64,000 nt of DNA from positions 248,001-312,000 of the forward strand of contig NZ_CP078013.2 of the NCBI RefSeq assembly GCF_024112395.2. Direction: 5' to 3'. The position numbers and the translations under genes were made by a program. The DNA is from Pseudomonas pergaminensis. Its GTDB lineage: Bacteria > Pseudomonadota > Gammaproteobacteria > Pseudomonadales > Pseudomonadaceae. The notes beneath the pieces are model-generated. The model was not told the DNA's origin. It searched no databases and saw nothing but the letters and a program-made list of their open reading frames with translations. Within the stretch, counting starts at the first letter, position 1. Each line of letters opens with the position of its first letter. Shown here piece after piece: positions 29,314 to 38,793 of this stretch.

Positions 29314-30855
29314 ATGACGCAAGCCAATAACGCCGTATACACCGATCTGAGTGTTGACGATCTGGTCAAAGAAGCCCTGCAGCGCGGTGAAGGCGTGCTT
29401 GCCGATACTGGCGCGCTGGTTGTCGAAACCGGTCATCGTACCGGCCGTTCGCCAGTCGACCGTTTCATCGTTGAAGAGCCTTCCACCCAGGACTCCATTG
29501 CCTGGGGCCCGATCAACCGCAAGTTCCCGGCCGACAAGTTCGATGCCCTGTGGGCGCGCGTCGAGGCGTTCAACAACGCGCAAGAGCATTTCGTTTCCCA
29601 TGTTCACGTAGGGGCTGCCGAAGACCACTACCTGGCCGTGAAAATGACCACCCAGACTGCGTGGCAGAACCTGTTCGGTCGTTGCCTGTTCATCAACCCG
29701 GCCCAGTACAACCCGGCCGGTCGTGAAGAGTGGCAAGTGCTCAACGTGGCCAATTTCGAATGCGTGCCAGAGCGTGACGGTACCAACTCCGACGGTTGCG
29801 TGATCCTCAACTTCGCACAGAAAAAAGTCCTGATCGCCGGCATGCGTTACGCCGGTGAGATGAAGAAAGCCATGTTCTCGGTGCAGAACTTCCTGCTGCC
29901 GGCTTCCGACGTACTGCCAATGCACTGCGCCGCCAACATTGGCGAAGCAGGCGACGTGACCTTGTTCTTCGGCCTGTCGGGCACTGGCAAGACCACCCTG
30001 TCCGCCGACGAGAGCCGTTACCTGATCGGTGACGACGAACACGGCTGGGGTGAAGGCGTGGTGTTCAACATCGAAGGCGGTTGCTATGCCAAGTGCATCG
30101 ACCTGTCCGAGAAGAACGAGCCGGTCATCTGGAAAGCCATCAAGCACGGCGCGGTGCTGGAAAACGTCGTGATCGACGACGCCAAGCACGCCGACTACAC
30201 CAACGTCAGCCTGACCCAGAACAGCCGCGCGGCCTACCCACTTGAGCACGTTGCCAAGCGTTCAGAGAAGAACCTGGGCGGCGAGCCAAACGCTGTGATC
30301 TTCCTGACCTGCGACCTGACCGGCGTACTGCCGCCCGTGTCGATCCTCAGCGAAGAACAAGCGGCCTACCACTTCCTGTCCGGCTACACCGCACTGGTGG
30401 GTTCGACCGAAATGGGTTCCGGCGGCGGCATCAAGTCGACCTTCTCCACCTGCTTCGGCGCACCGTTCTTCCCGCGTCCGGCTGGCGAATACGCTGAGCT
30501 GCTGATCAAGCGCATCCGTGGCTTCGGCTCCAAGGTCTACCTGGTCAACACCGGCTGGACCGGCGGCGGCTACGGCGTCGGCAAGCGCTTCAACATCCCG
30601 ACCACTCGCGGCGTGATCGCAGCGATCCAGAGCGGCGCGTTGATCGGTGCAGAAACCGAACACCTCGACACCATCAACCTCGACGTACCGCTGGCTGTAC
30701 CAGGCGTCGAGACTGGCCTGTTGAACCCACGTAATACCTGGGCCGACAAGGCAGCCTACGACGAAGCGGCGAAGGCGCTGGCCGGCCTGTTCATCGAAAA
30801 CTTCAAGAAGTTTGAAGTGAGCGATGCGATCAAGGCTGCGGGTCCTAAGTTGTAA
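29314..30855 (+). CDS. pckA: phosphoenolpyruvate carboxykinase (ATP)
   Basis: This 513-residue enzyme converts oxaloacetate and ATP to phosphoenolpyruvate, the gluconeogenic entry from C4 acids. The P-loop kinase-1a motif [11 protein letters not shown] lies near residue 220. The substrate loop [15 protein letters not shown] and the [17 protein letters not shown] metal-binding segment are visible. GGGGAA precedes ATG. The promoter may include CATAAT near 29222. A strong terminator follows. Codon use is that of a well expressed gene. Confidence 0.96.
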   Translation: MTQANNAVYTDLSVDDLVKEALQRGEGVLADTGALVVETGHRTGRSPVDRFIVEEPSTQDSIAWGPINRKFPADKFDALWARVEAFNNAQEHFVSHVHVGAAEDHYLAVKMTTQTAWQNLFGRCLFINPAQYNPAGREEWQVLNVANFECVPERDGTNSDGCVILNFAQKKVLIAGMRYAGEMKKAMFSVQNFLLPASDVLPMHCAANIGEAGDVTLFFGLSGTGKTTLSADESRYLIGDDEHGWGEGVVFNIEGGCYAKCIDLSEKNEPVIWKAIKHGAVLENVVIDDAKHADYTNVSLTQNSRAAYPLEHVAKRSEKNLGGEPNAVIFLTCDLTGVLPPVSILSEEQAAYHFLSGYTALVGSTEMGSGGGIKSTFSTCFGAPFFPRPAGEYAELLIKRIRGFGSKVYLVNTGWTGGGYGVGKRFNIPTTRGVIAAIQSGALIGAETEHLDTINLDVPLAVPGVETGLLNPRNTWADKAAYDEAAKALAGLFIENFKKFEVSDAIKAAGPKL

Positions 30856-30870
30856 GCTTCGAGCGTTGTG

Positions 30871-30901
30871 AAAAAGCCGCCCCTAGTGGGCGGCTTTTTT
30901 G
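30871..30901. terminator. bidirectional intrinsic terminator
   Basis: AAAAAGCCGCCC and GGGCGGCTTTTTT pair across the loop CTAGT and are bounded by A and T runs on both sides. It would stop pckA on the plus strand and the EamA gene (stop at 30913) on the minus strand. Confidence 0.92.
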
Positions 30902-30912
30902 TGGGCGCAATT

Positions 30913-31776
30913 TTAGTCGGCGATATGCAAGACCACGGCGCCGACCAGTACCAGCACAACCCCCAGCGCTTGCACCGCCGACAACCGTTCCTTGAAAAAC
31001 ACAAAGCCCAGAATCGCCGCAATCCCGCCCGACAACGTGCTGATCACCGTCACCACTGAAACCGACCCCGCCATAGCGCCCCACGAGAACGCCGAGAACC
31101 CACCCAGGTTCATCAAGCTCGCCCCCGTCAACGTCGCGCAGTTTTTCAGCGGTGGGATTTTCAGGCCGTCCTTGATCTTCAGCACCATCACCACCAGTAC
31201 GCACAGGCCCACCAGGTAACCCAGCCACAGCATGGTGATCGGCCCCAGCGCCGGCAGTGTGTAGCGGCCCTGCAGCCAGAAGCTGGTGCCGTACAGCAAG
31301 GCGGCAAGCATGGCGTAGGCGATGGACAGGCGTGGGTTGTTGTGGGGGACGCCGTTGTCCTTGTGGAGGCTGGAAAGGGTCACGCCGATGACGCACAGGG
31401 CGATGCAGCCCAGTTGCGTCAGGTTGATGTGTTCGCCACTGGCCCAGGACAGCAGTGTGGTGACGACGCCGTAGGACGTCACCAGCGGCGCCACGATGGC
31501 GGCCTTGCCCAATGCGAAGGCCTTGGACAGGGCGAGGGCGCCGGACACGGTGAGCAAGGCCGCAGCGATGCCCAACAGCCAGGCGCTCAGTGGGGCCTCG
31601 AGCGACTTGAACAGGAAGCTTGGAAGCATGACCAGCAGCAGGGTCATGATCAGGAGCCCCAACGCTTGCCCGAAGTAAACCGCACGTTTAACGCCTACGG
31701 CGCGGGCGTTGAGACCCACGAGAAAATCCGTGCCGCCCCAGAGCAGGGCAGCCAGCAGGCCCATTGTTACGTCCAT
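30913..31776 (-). CDS. EamA/DMT-family transporter
   Basis: This 287-residue inner-membrane protein has ten hydrophobic segments in two EamA repeats. The first begins GLLAALLWGGTDFLVGL and the second AYAMLAALLYGTSFWLQGRY. The conserved LxxxxG and terminal GVVLVLVGAVVLH pattern fits drug/metabolite transporters. Substrate unknown; relatives export amino acids or metabolites. It lies 58 nt downstream of the carrier-like gene on the same strand and could be cotranscribed with it. Confidence 0.85.
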   Translation of the reverse strand: MDVTMGLLAALLWGGTDFLVGLNARAVGVKRAVYFGQALGLLIMTLLLVMLPSFLFKSLEAPLSAWLLGIAAALLTVSGALALSKAFALGKAAIVAPLVTSYGVVTTLLSWASGEHINLTQLGCIALCVIGVTLSSLHKDNGVPHNNPRLSIAYAMLAALLYGTSFWLQGRYTLPALGPITMLWLGYLVGLCVLVVMVLKIKDGLKIPPLKNCATLTGASLMNLGGFSAFSWGAMAGSVSVVTVISTLSGGIAAILGFVFFKERLSAVQALGVVLVLVGAVVLHIAD

Positions 31777-31834
31777 GTAAGGTCCTTTGAAGGCTTGATT
31801 TCCTGTAGGCGCCCGGCTTGCAAGGGGCGGCGTG

Positions 31835-32473
31835 TCAGCTCAGGTTTTCCAGCGTCTGCGTGTCCCAGCTGTGGGTCTTGATGGCCAGGTAAAGCATGCC
31901 GATGGTGAGCGGCACTTTTTCGCCGCGCCCCTTGGACCGGCGTTTGAGGAACACATCGAACACCGGCGGGTTGAAGTAACGATAAGTGTCGTAGTCGCCC
32001 AGGTCGAGGGCAAATGCCTGTTCCAGCGCTTCCATCAGTTGCTTGGCGTCGCTGCCGTCACAGCCGAGGTCGAAGTTGAGTGAGGTTTGCAGGCGGATCG
32101 TCTTGTGTTTCGGCAGGCCGATTTCTTCATGCAGCAGTTGCAGGAGTTGCTGCATGACGGGGTCTTCGGGGAGGTTGGGGGCGAGGTTCATGGTGGGGGC
32201 ACGCAGGAGTAGTTGAGAGGGCTTAATGCGCCTGTGGCGGAATTTGTTGCGAGTGATGAAGAGTGCCAAGCCTATCAAGATTAGGGCCAGAGGTAGGAGC
32301 TGGATGTTGAGGATGGCCACATGGGGTCGCCACAACAACAGGACTAACCCCGTTACGATGAAGGTCGCGGCGAAACGCTTTCTGAGCGTGCAGACAGTGA
32401 TTTTGAAATACAGGAGTAGATGGAGGGCAAAGAACAGCGCTGCTTGTAGGTAAAGCCATTCACTATGGTTCAT
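31835..32473 (-). CDS. membrane-anchored acyl-carrier-like protein (DUF1493-type C-terminus)
   Basis: In this 212-residue protein, residues about 7-75 form two or three membrane segments. A basic linker follows (RNKFRHRRIK). The C-terminal 100 residues look like a carrier-protein fold of the DUF1493 type: HEEIGLPKHKTIRLQTSLNF then DLGCDGSDAKQLMEALEQAF. Aligned with acyl carrier protein GADSLD..., the phosphopantetheine serine position is Gly140, with Ser141 one place later. Carrier function is therefore uncertain. A DMT-family gene follows 58 nt downstream. I know of no established role. Confidence 0.7.
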   Translation of the reverse strand: MNHSEWLYLQAALFFALHLLLYFKITVCTLRKRFAATFIVTGLVLLLWRPHVAILNIQLLPLALILIGLALFITRNKFRHRRIKPSQLLLRAPTMNLAPNLPEDPVMQQLLQLLHEEIGLPKHKTIRLQTSLNFDLGCDGSDAKQLMEALEQAFALDLGDYDTYRYFNPPVFDVFLKRRSKGRGEKVPLTIGMLYLAIKTHSWDTQTLENLS

Positions 32474-32926
32474 TTAAATGCACGTGCATTGAGAGGCATG
32501 AACGCTGAAGTCTTTGCATCTAGCAAGCCAAGAGCAGCGCGTGCATTGTGGTCGCGGGGCATCACGGTGAAGCGGCCCACTATGAAGGTGATCCCGTATT
32601 GGCTGATGTATTGAGTCTTTTCTATGTTCACGGTGTTTTTGCCGAGACAGTGGTGAGAGCGCTATTTTCATTCAGCTGTGGGTAATTTCTATAGGGGGGT
32701 GAGCGGCTGTTTTGTGCAGTTTGGGAAGAGGATGTCGTAGTGCGTGGAGGTTTCTTACAACGGTTTCCGGCATTTGTGGCTTGGCAGCGACTCAACAGGC
32801 AAAACTGAGCAAATGTGGGAGTCGGCGTGCCCGCGAGACGGTGTGCCGGGTATGGAAATGTTGCCTGATGCGACGTAGTCGCAGGCATGTTGAATCGTCG
32901 TAAGATCTAACCGTTTGTAATTTCGC
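32474..32926. other. 453-bp intergenic region, degenerate REP, no clear gene
   Basis: The base composition is lower in GC than neighbouring genes. A short frame near 32,542-32,685 could encode about 45 residues on the plus strand, but it lacks a ribosome-binding site and biased codon use. A decayed REP-like arm pair occurs at 32814-32888. The left part probably holds the promoter of the carrier-like gene. Confidence 0.5.
32814..32888. repeat. degenerate REP-like element
   Basis: TGTGGGAGTCGGCGTGCCCGCGA resembles the left arm of the common REPIN. The right side keeps only GTCGCAGGCATG. Pairing is poor, so this is a decayed copy. Confidence 0.55.
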
Positions 32927-33526
32927 TCAAGCACCGACAGGCCGACTCACACACCGCTCAAAAATCGACTCCAGCCCCCGGTAGTCACACGCCACCGCGT
33001 CAATATTCGCCGGTACCCACGCCGCGTGTTTCACCAACCACCAGTTCACCGAAAATCCCGCATTCACGATGATCTGTTCAAACAGAATCCGCTGCGCCCG
33101 GCCATTGCCTTCGCGGAAAGGGTGGATGACGTTGAGGTCGCCGTAGGCTTCGGCAATCTGCCTGACCAACTCGGCCTGACTCGCGCCGACATACCAGTTC
33201 GCCTCTTCCATGTGCCGGACGATTTTAGCCGCCTCCGGTGGAATGCGTTCCGGGGTGCAGAACAAGGTGTCGCCTTTCTGGATGTTGACGCTGCGTAACT
33301 CACCGGCCCAGTCGTAGATATCGCCGAACAGGGTGCGGTGGATATGTTGCAGGCGGTCTAGGTCGTAGGGCGGTGGGAACAGGGGGAGGCTGCCTACGGC
33401 GATTTCGGACAACTCCCGCTCGGCCTGGTGCAGGCGCGCATCGTCGAGCAGGTCGAGGCGGTTGCGCAGGACGCTGCTACCGGGGTAGCAGTACGGGTCC
33501 TGGCCCACCCCATATTTGTCGAGCAT
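32927..33526 (-). CDS. fic: Fic-domain protein (AMP-transferase toxin)
   Basis: This 199-residue protein has a Fic core with the catalytic motif HPFREGNGRAQR at residues 135-146 (His135 and the anion-binding GNGR both kept). Fic proteins transfer AMP from ATP onto target hydroxyls; class I forms target gyrase and topoisomerase IV. The N-terminal part has the flap region NIQKGDTLFC. The ATG overlaps the stop of an upstream 56-codon gene as TGATG. That gene has the inhibitory motif, so the pair is a class I Fic toxin-antitoxin module. Target not determined. Confidence 0.9.
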   Translation of the reverse strand: MLDKYGVGQDPYCYPGSSVLRNRLDLLDDARLHQAERELSEIAVGSLPLFPPPYDLDRLQHIHRTLFGDIYDWAGELRSVNIQKGDTLFCTPERIPPEAAKIVRHMEEANWYVGASQAELVRQIAEAYGDLNVIHPFREGNGRAQRILFEQIIVNAGFSVNWWLVKHAAWVPANIDAVACDYRGLESIFERCVSRPVGA

Positions 33527-33696
33527 CAGCGTGGGGTGTTGCGGTACTTGGCGAGGACGGCTTCGCGGGTCGGCAGGGGTTTGTCGACGTCGGCCGGTTG
33601 GGTGTCGAACCCTTCCAGGCGCAGGCTGGCCAGGTAATTGGAACGGCGGATCTTGTGGTAATGATCCTGTTTTTGCTCAAACGTCAGTTCGCTCAT
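33526..33696 (-). CDS. yhfG: YhfG-like Fic antitoxin, 56 residues
   Basis: This small gene starts with ATG at 33696 after AGGAG (9 nt spacing) and ends in TGA overlapping the fic ATG. The peptide runs MSELTFEQKQDHYHKIRR onward. The stretch SNYLASLRLEGF contains Ser24-x-x-x-Glu28-Gly29, matching the Fic inhibitory motif (S/T)xxxE(G/N) whose glutamate blocks the ATP gamma-phosphate position. Length, charge and order are those of E. coli YhfG. It is expected to hold Fic inactive. Very firm by context and motif. Confidence 0.9.
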   Translation of the reverse strand: MSELTFEQKQDHYHKIRRSNYLASLRLEGFDTQPADVDKPLPTREAVLAKYRNTPR

Positions 33697-33871
33697 TGCA
33701 GCGTACTCCTGGGTGGCAAGGTTTGATTGTAGCGCAATGCTTCAGTGTGCAGGCGGGATAAAAACCACGTCACATTTTGCGCAAAAAAACCGCCAGCGGC
33801 CTGATTTCAGCGTATGTTTCACCGCAAAATCTTGTAGGGCGATTTCGCCCACTACTTAAAGGGAGTTAAGC

Positions 33872-35047
33872 ATGGGTTTGCTGCGTGTCGCCTCGGCGAT
33901 GTCTTTGTGTGCGATGGCTTTTTCGGCCCAGGCCGAGCAATTGCCGATTGAAGTACTCAGTGCCGTGGTCAAGGACCAGAAAATCGCTGACGCCGAAGTG
34001 CTGCTGCAGCGTAACGGCGCACAAAACGTGGTGGGCCGCACCAACGCCCAAGGCCAGGTCACGCTGACCAGCGAAGCGGCTGACGACGCCACCAATCTGC
34101 TGATCATCAAGAAGCCCGGCTACTCCAACCTGGTGGTGAAATGCCCGTGCGCAGGCATGACGTACGCCATCAGCCCGGTGATGGAAAACCTCGACGGCCT
34201 GCGTGTGGTGCTGACCTGGGGCAAGACGCCGCGTGACCTCGATTCCCACATGATTTTCCCCGGCAATAACATCTACTTCGAGAACAAGAACGGCACCGAC
34301 GCCGAGCTGGATGTGGATGACACCGACAGCTACGGCCCGGAAACCATCACCCTGCAGAAAAAACACTACGGCGAAAGCTACGTGTATGCCGTGCATGACT
34401 TCAGCAACGGTGGCAATCCAGGCTCACGCCAATTGTCCAGCAGCGAAGCCAAAGTGTTTGTCTACATGGGCCAATCGCTGGTGCGAACCTATTACGTGCC
34501 GAAAAACCGTAGCGGCAACCTGTGGACCGTGTTCCGCATGACCGGCAGCGGCGACTTCCAGGACATCAACACCTTCAGCGGTGTGACCGTAAATGCCGCG
34601 AATGTACTGAACGAAGTCAAGCCGTTGCTGGACGACAGCGTGGCGGTCACCGCCGTCGTAGTCAGTTCTTCCGCACAAACCGACGCTAAACGTCTGAACG
34701 TCCAAGGTGAAGCGGCCTACCAGGCGGGTAACCTCGACCAGGCCATCGACCTCTTCCGCCAGGCGATCGAGTTGGACAATGGTTTCGGCAAGGCCTACGG
34801 CAACCTGGGCCTGGCGTATCAGAAGGCCGGCAATACTGCCGAGTCTATCTGGGCCAACCGCAAGGCCATCGCTCTGGCGACCGGCGCAAACGCTGCGACG
34901 GTGCGTGCGGGTGCCTACTACAACATTGCGCGGATCTACGAAGCGGCGGGGCAGTTCGCCGATGCGTTGCGTCACTACCAGTTGGCCAAGGAGCAGAAGG
35001 CCAATCCGGTGTATGACACAGCGATTGAGCGCGTGCAGAATCGCTGA
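33872..35047 (+). CDS. secreted YfaP-like (DUF2135) protein with TPR repeats
   Basis: This 391-residue exported protein has a signal peptide ending near residue 21 (AFSAQA-EQ). Residues about 25-100 look like a carboxypeptidase-regulatory-like beta domain. From about 112 a DUF2135/YfaP domain follows, with LRVVLTWGKTPRDLDSHM, DVDDTDSYGPETITL and YVYAVHDFSN; its Asp cluster suggests metal binding. From about 275 there are TPR repeats (YQAGNLDQAIDLFRQAIEL, GNLGLAYQKAGNTAESIWA, YYNIARIYEAAGQFADALRH). Function unknown; a periplasmic scaffold is plausible. A terminator follows. Confidence 0.8.
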   Translation: MGLLRVASAMSLCAMAFSAQAEQLPIEVLSAVVKDQKIADAEVLLQRNGAQNVVGRTNAQGQVTLTSEAADDATNLLIIKKPGYSNLVVKCPCAGMTYAISPVMENLDGLRVVLTWGKTPRDLDSHMIFPGNNIYFENKNGTDAELDVDDTDSYGPETITLQKKHYGESYVYAVHDFSNGGNPGSRQLSSSEAKVFVYMGQSLVRTYYVPKNRSGNLWTVFRMTGSGDFQDINTFSGVTVNAANVLNEVKPLLDDSVAVTAVVVSSSAQTDAKRLNVQGEAAYQAGNLDQAIDLFRQAIELDNGFGKAYGNLGLAYQKAGNTAESIWANRKAIALATGANAATVRAGAYYNIARIYEAAGQFADALRHYQLAKEQKANPVYDTAIERVQNR

Positions 35048-35070
35048 TCAGCAGCGATAAGCCCTCCACC

Positions 35071-35103
35071 AACAACGCGCCCCAATGGCGCGTTGTTTGT
35101 TTG
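35071..35103. terminator. intrinsic terminator after the YfaP/TPR gene
   Basis: AACAACGCGCC and GGCGCGTTGTT pair perfectly around CCAAT, followed by TGTTT. It lies between convergent genes and could serve both. Confidence 0.85.
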
Positions 35104-35111
35104 GAGCACGG

Positions 35112-36161
35112 CTACAGGCGAGAGGCTGCGTCCAGGTCCATCAGGCCGCGGCCATAGGCTTCGCTGTTGGCATAGATGCCTGTTCGATTCGCGGTACTGA
35201 GCAGGCGCTCACGAATTTGTTGCGGCGTCATCTCCGGAAAACGGCTTTGCAATGCCGCCAGCGCGCCACTCACCAACGCGGCAGCCGGCGAGGTGCCAGC
35301 GGTGGGCCCGTAGCTGCCGTCCTTTTGGGTGGTCAACAGCCCTGCGCCACCGTCCCCCCCGGGCACCGCGATGCACCAGCGCGCTGCCAGACCGCAATAG
35401 TTGGACTTGAGATTGATGGCCGTGCCGTCGTTCTTGAGTGCCATGACGGCTATCCAGCCCTTCTCGAGTTCAGGCACCAATGCAGGCAGGCCGGGCTCGG
35501 CCAGCGGCTCACGCTTGACCTCGTTGCCCGTTGAGAAAACAAACACCGCGCCGTCGGCCACTCGTTTTTTTGCGACGGCCAACGAGTCACCCATCAGGCG
35601 TTCATAGATGGGCACTTCGTTGGTGTTGGCTTCAATGGGATTCGCCCATGAGTTGCTGAAAATGCGTGCGCCCTTGGAATAGGCGAGGTCCCAGGCCTGG
35701 GCTATTTCGCTGTCAAAGTAGAACGGCTCCTTGTCATCACCGAAGCGCATGGGAATCAGCTGGGCGTTGAAGGCAATGCCATGCATGCCTTGGTCATTCT
35801 TGTTCGCGGCGAGAATACCGGCCATCTGGGTGCCGTGGCCTTTGACATCGACGGTGCCAGGTTGCTGGCGCACGAAGTCATAGCCTGGGTCGTACACGCG
35901 CCCGTTGAACTCGGGCAACTCAAGGTTAAGGCCTGAGTCGATCAGCGCAACCCTCACGCCTTGGCCGGTGCCGCCCCGTGCGTAGAGGGAGGATGCCTTG
36001 ACGATAGGCAGGGCTTTTTGCGCAAGGTATTCGGCGGTTTCAAAGCGGCGGGTGTCCGGTTCGGCAGGCATTGGGGCGGGGGTGGACACACAGCCCAGCA
36101 GTAGCAAGGGCAGCGTGCACAGGATGAGACGGTGCAGCTTGGTCGGGGGACATAGTGGCAT
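35112..36161 (-). CDS. subtilisin-like (S8) serine peptidase, lipoprotein
   Basis: This 349-residue protein has a type II signal; the lipobox LLLLGC places the lipidated Cys at residue 24. The catalytic triad of family S8 is visible: Asp75 (VALIDSGLN), His109 (VKGHGTQMAG), and Ser291 (AGTSPAAALVSG, where the usual Pro after GTSxAA is Ala). The oxyanion Asn is in FSTGNE. The fold resembles the peptidase domain of NalP/SphB1-type autotransporters, but the protein ends right after the domain, with no passenger or barrel. Substrate unknown. Confidence 0.85.
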   Translation of the reverse strand: MPLCPPTKLHRLILCTLPLLLLGCVSTPAPMPAEPDTRRFETAEYLAQKALPIVKASSLYARGGTGQGVRVALIDSGLNLELPEFNGRVYDPGYDFVRQQPGTVDVKGHGTQMAGILAANKNDQGMHGIAFNAQLIPMRFGDDKEPFYFDSEIAQAWDLAYSKGARIFSNSWANPIEANTNEVPIYERLMGDSLAVAKKRVADGAVFVFSTGNEVKREPLAEPGLPALVPELEKGWIAVMALKNDGTAINLKSNYCGLAARWCIAVPGGDGGAGLLTTQKDGSYGPTAGTSPAAALVSGALAALQSRFPEMTPQQIRERLLSTANRTGIYANSEAYGRGLMDLDAASRL

Positions 36162-36324
36162 TCACGACTCCTTGTCGGGGTAGCTGATCAAGCGTGCTAC
36201 TGTCTTCGTTTTTGCGCGGGCTTGCTGGTTTTCTCTGTATCAGTTTGTAGCGTTTATCCCTGACCTATTCTCGATCGCTGATCTATGTTTTTGATTCTTT
36301 CAGCGGTCAACGGAGTGACAGCCT

Positions 36325-38262
36325 ATGCACGACACCCTCCAACAGGTCTTCGGTTATCCACAGTTTCGTTTGGGCCAGGAGCAAGCCGTCAGCGCCGTAT
36401 TGGCAGGCCGCTCGGCGGCCGCCATTTTTCCAACTGGATCGGGCAAGTCGCTGTGCTACCAACTGTCAGCGGTATTACTGCCGCACCTGACACTGGTGGT
36501 GTCACCGTTGCTGGCGTTGATGCAGGACCAGCTTGGCTTTTTGCAGCGCCATGGCATTTCGGCGGGCAGTATCGATTCGGCCCAGAGCCGTGATGAGGCC
36601 AACGAGGTGATGGCCCGTGCGCGTTCGGGCGAGTTGAAGATCCTGATGATTTCGGTGGAGCGTTTGAAGAATGAGCGTTTCCGTAACTTCCTGCAAAGTG
36701 TGCAGCTCTCGCTGTTGGTAGTGGATGAGGCGCACTGTATTTCCGAGTGGGGCCACAACTTCCGTCCGGACTATTTGAAGCTGCCAGACTACCAGCGTCA
36801 GTTCAATATCCCACAAGCGCTGCTGCTGACGGCTACAGCCACGCCCAAGGTAATTGCCGACATGCAGGCGAAGTTCGCCATTGCGCCGGACGATGTGGTC
36901 ACCACAGGCTTCTATCGGCCCAACCTCAACCTGTTGGTCGAGCCGGTGCGCGGTGCCGACAAGCGTCGGCGCCTGGTGCAGTGGATGAGCGAGCGCGCCA
37001 ACCAGCCGAGCATTGTCTACGTCACCTTGCAAAAAACCGCCGAGCAGATCGCCGAGCACCTGAATCGCAACGGCATCCAGGCCGAGGCCTACCATGCCGG
37101 TTTGCCCCACGATAAACGCGAGGGCATCCAGCAGCGCTTCATGGGTGGGCGCTCCAATTGCATCGTCGCGACTATCGCGTTTGGCATGGGGATCGACAAA
37201 AGTGACATTCGCAACGTCGTGCACTTTGACTTGCCCAAGTCCATCGAGAACTACAGCCAGGAAATCGGCCGTGCGGGGCGTGATGGGCAGCCGTCCGACT
37301 GCCTGGTATTGGCCAATCGCGACAGCCTCAATGTGCTGGAAAACTTTGTGTACGGTGATACGCCCGAGCAGGAGGGTATCCACCGTGTGCTGGATGAGTT
37401 GCAGGCGGCGCGCAGTGAGGGGCAGTGGGAGTTCCTGCTGAGGTCGCTGTCGGACCACAGCAATATCCGCGAGCTGCCCCTGAAGACGCTGCTGGTGCAG
37501 TTGGAGCTCAGGGGCGTGATTGCGCCGCGCTATGCGTTTTACGCCGAGTACCGCTTCAAATACCTGATCGAACCCGAGGCGCTGCTGGCGCGTTTCTCCG
37601 GCGAGCGGCAGCAGTTTGTCGCGGCCATCATCCAAGTGTGCAAACGGGCAAAGACTTGGGCGACGGTGGATTTCGACGCGCTTTATCAACAGCACAATGC
37701 CGAGCGTAATCGGGTGGTGAAGGCGCTGGATTACTTCCAGGAGCAAGGCCTGATCGAGCTGGAAAGCAAGCAGATGACTGAGGTCTACAGCCTGCTGGAT
37801 ACCGATTTTGATCCGCAGGTGCTCAGCGAAACGTTGTACGCAGGCTTCAAGCAACACGAGGTGGGGGAAGTCGCGCGGATTCACGCCATGCTCGATCTGT
37901 TCGCTACCGAACATTGCCTGGGGCAGCGTCTGGCGCAGTACTTTGGCGATGCGCATGCACCCCAGCGTTGCGGGCATTGCTCGGTGTGCCATGGCCATGT
38001 TGCGCACCTGCCTCCACCGCCTGGCTTGCCGCCGCTTGTGGATAAAAACTTTATGGGGCTGTGCGGTGATTTTATCCACAGGCATCATGAACACACCGGC
38101 CAACTGCCTGGGGCGGACCGCCTGACGCGTTTCCTCGGGGGGATCAGCGTGCCGTTGTTTACCAAGCTGAAGGCACGGGGCATTCCGGGTTTTGCTGCGC
38201 TGGAAGATTACCCGTACGCCGAGGTGCGCGAGTGGGCCCAGGCCCATTTGGACGACCTGTAA
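36325..38262 (+). CDS. recQ: RecQ-family DNA helicase
   Basis: This 645-residue ATP-dependent 3'-5' helicase has motif I FPTGSGKS at 36-43, the DEAH box near 137 ([19 protein letters not shown]), motif [11 protein letters not shown], motif [20 protein letters not shown], and motif [19 protein letters not shown] zinc-binding RQC region is indicated late in the protein by CGHCSVC. The C-terminus does not show an obvious HRDC domain, a variation from E. coli RecQ. It has weak Shine-Dalgarno GGAG. A thioesterase follows 23 nt later. Confidence 0.92.
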   Translation: MHDTLQQVFGYPQFRLGQEQAVSAVLAGRSAAAIFPTGSGKSLCYQLSAVLLPHLTLVVSPLLALMQDQLGFLQRHGISAGSIDSAQSRDEANEVMARARSGELKILMISVERLKNERFRNFLQSVQLSLLVVDEAHCISEWGHNFRPDYLKLPDYQRQFNIPQALLLTATATPKVIADMQAKFAIAPDDVVTTGFYRPNLNLLVEPVRGADKRRRLVQWMSERANQPSIVYVTLQKTAEQIAEHLNRNGIQAEAYHAGLPHDKREGIQQRFMGGRSNCIVATIAFGMGIDKSDIRNVVHFDLPKSIENYSQEIGRAGRDGQPSDCLVLANRDSLNVLENFVYGDTPEQEGIHRVLDELQAARSEGQWEFLLRSLSDHSNIRELPLKTLLVQLELRGVIAPRYAFYAEYRFKYLIEPEALLARFSGERQQFVAAIIQVCKRAKTWATVDFDALYQQHNAERNRVVKALDYFQEQGLIELESKQMTEVYSLLDTDFDPQVLSETLYAGFKQHEVGEVARIHAMLDLFATEHCLGQRLAQYFGDAHAPQRCGHCSVCHGHVAHLPPPPGLPPLVDKNFMGLCGDFIHRHHEHTGQLPGADRLTRFLGGISVPLFTKLKARGIPGFAALEDYPYAEVREWAQAHLDDL

Positions 38263-38285
38263 CTCACTTTCATGAGATGACCCCG

Positions 38286-38717
38286 ATGCCTGACTCAGTG
38301 CCACAACGTGCCGACTACCCACACTTCCAGCCGATCATCACGCGCTGGCACGACAACGATGTGTATGGGCATGTGAACAACGTGACCTACTACAGCTTTT
38401 TCGACACGGCGGTGAACACCTACCTGATCGAACAGGGCGGTTTGGATATCCATGACGGCGACGTGGTGGGATTTGTGGTGAGTTCGGCGTGTGACTACTT
38501 TGCATCGATTGCCTTTCCCGAGCGCATCGACGTCGGCCTGCGGGTCGGCAAATTGGGTAATAGCTCAGTGCAGTACGAGTTGGCGGTGTTCAAGGCCGGC
38601 GAAGAGGAGGCCTGTGCGGCGGGGCGCTTTGTGCATGTGTTTGTGGATCGCGGGTCGAATCAGCCGGTGACGATTCCTGCCGGGTTACGCGAGGCGTTGC
38701 AGCGATTGGTGGCCTGA
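38286..38717 (+). CDS. YbgC/FadM-type acyl-CoA thioesterase
   Basis: This 143-residue hotdog protein is counted from the ATG at 38286. A longer start would overlap recQ and a second ATG at 38277 is also possible. The catalytic Asp lies in [21 protein letters not shown], the hallmark of 4-hydroxybenzoyl-CoA thioesterase-like enzymes. It hydrolyses acyl-CoA esters; specificity unknown. It is close behind recQ on the same strand and may be cotranscribed. Confidence 0.83.
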   Translation: MPDSVPQRADYPHFQPIITRWHDNDVYGHVNNVTYYSFFDTAVNTYLIEQGGLDIHDGDVVGFVVSSACDYFASIAFPERIDVGLRVGKLGNSSVQYELAVFKAGEEEACAAGRFVHVFVDRGSNQPVTIPAGLREALQRLVA

Positions 38718-38745
38718 CGCATTTTTTGCAGGCGGTGGTGAACAC

Positions 38746-38772
38746 CAATGTGGGAGCCGGGCTCCCACATTG
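38746..38772. repeat. perfect short palindrome, possible collapsed REP or terminator
   Basis: CAATGTGGGAGC and GCTCCCACATTG are exact reverse complements around CGG. This is the tip of the REPIN arm folded upon itself with the centre deleted. It lies between convergent gene ends and could stop transcription from both sides, although no T run follows. Confidence 0.8.
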
Positions 38773-38793
38773 TTAGTGGTTGTTCTTTAGACC

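Noticed and set aside
32542..32685. Small plus-strand frame (about 45 codons) in the 32.5-kb gap
   Set aside because: No Shine-Dalgarno, weak codon bias, and no recognisable protein; kept only as part of the intergenic note.
36502..38322. 606-codon minus-strand frame opposite recQ
   Set aside because: The recQ frame has all helicase motifs; the opposite frame is a compositional shadow with no motif or ribosome-binding site.
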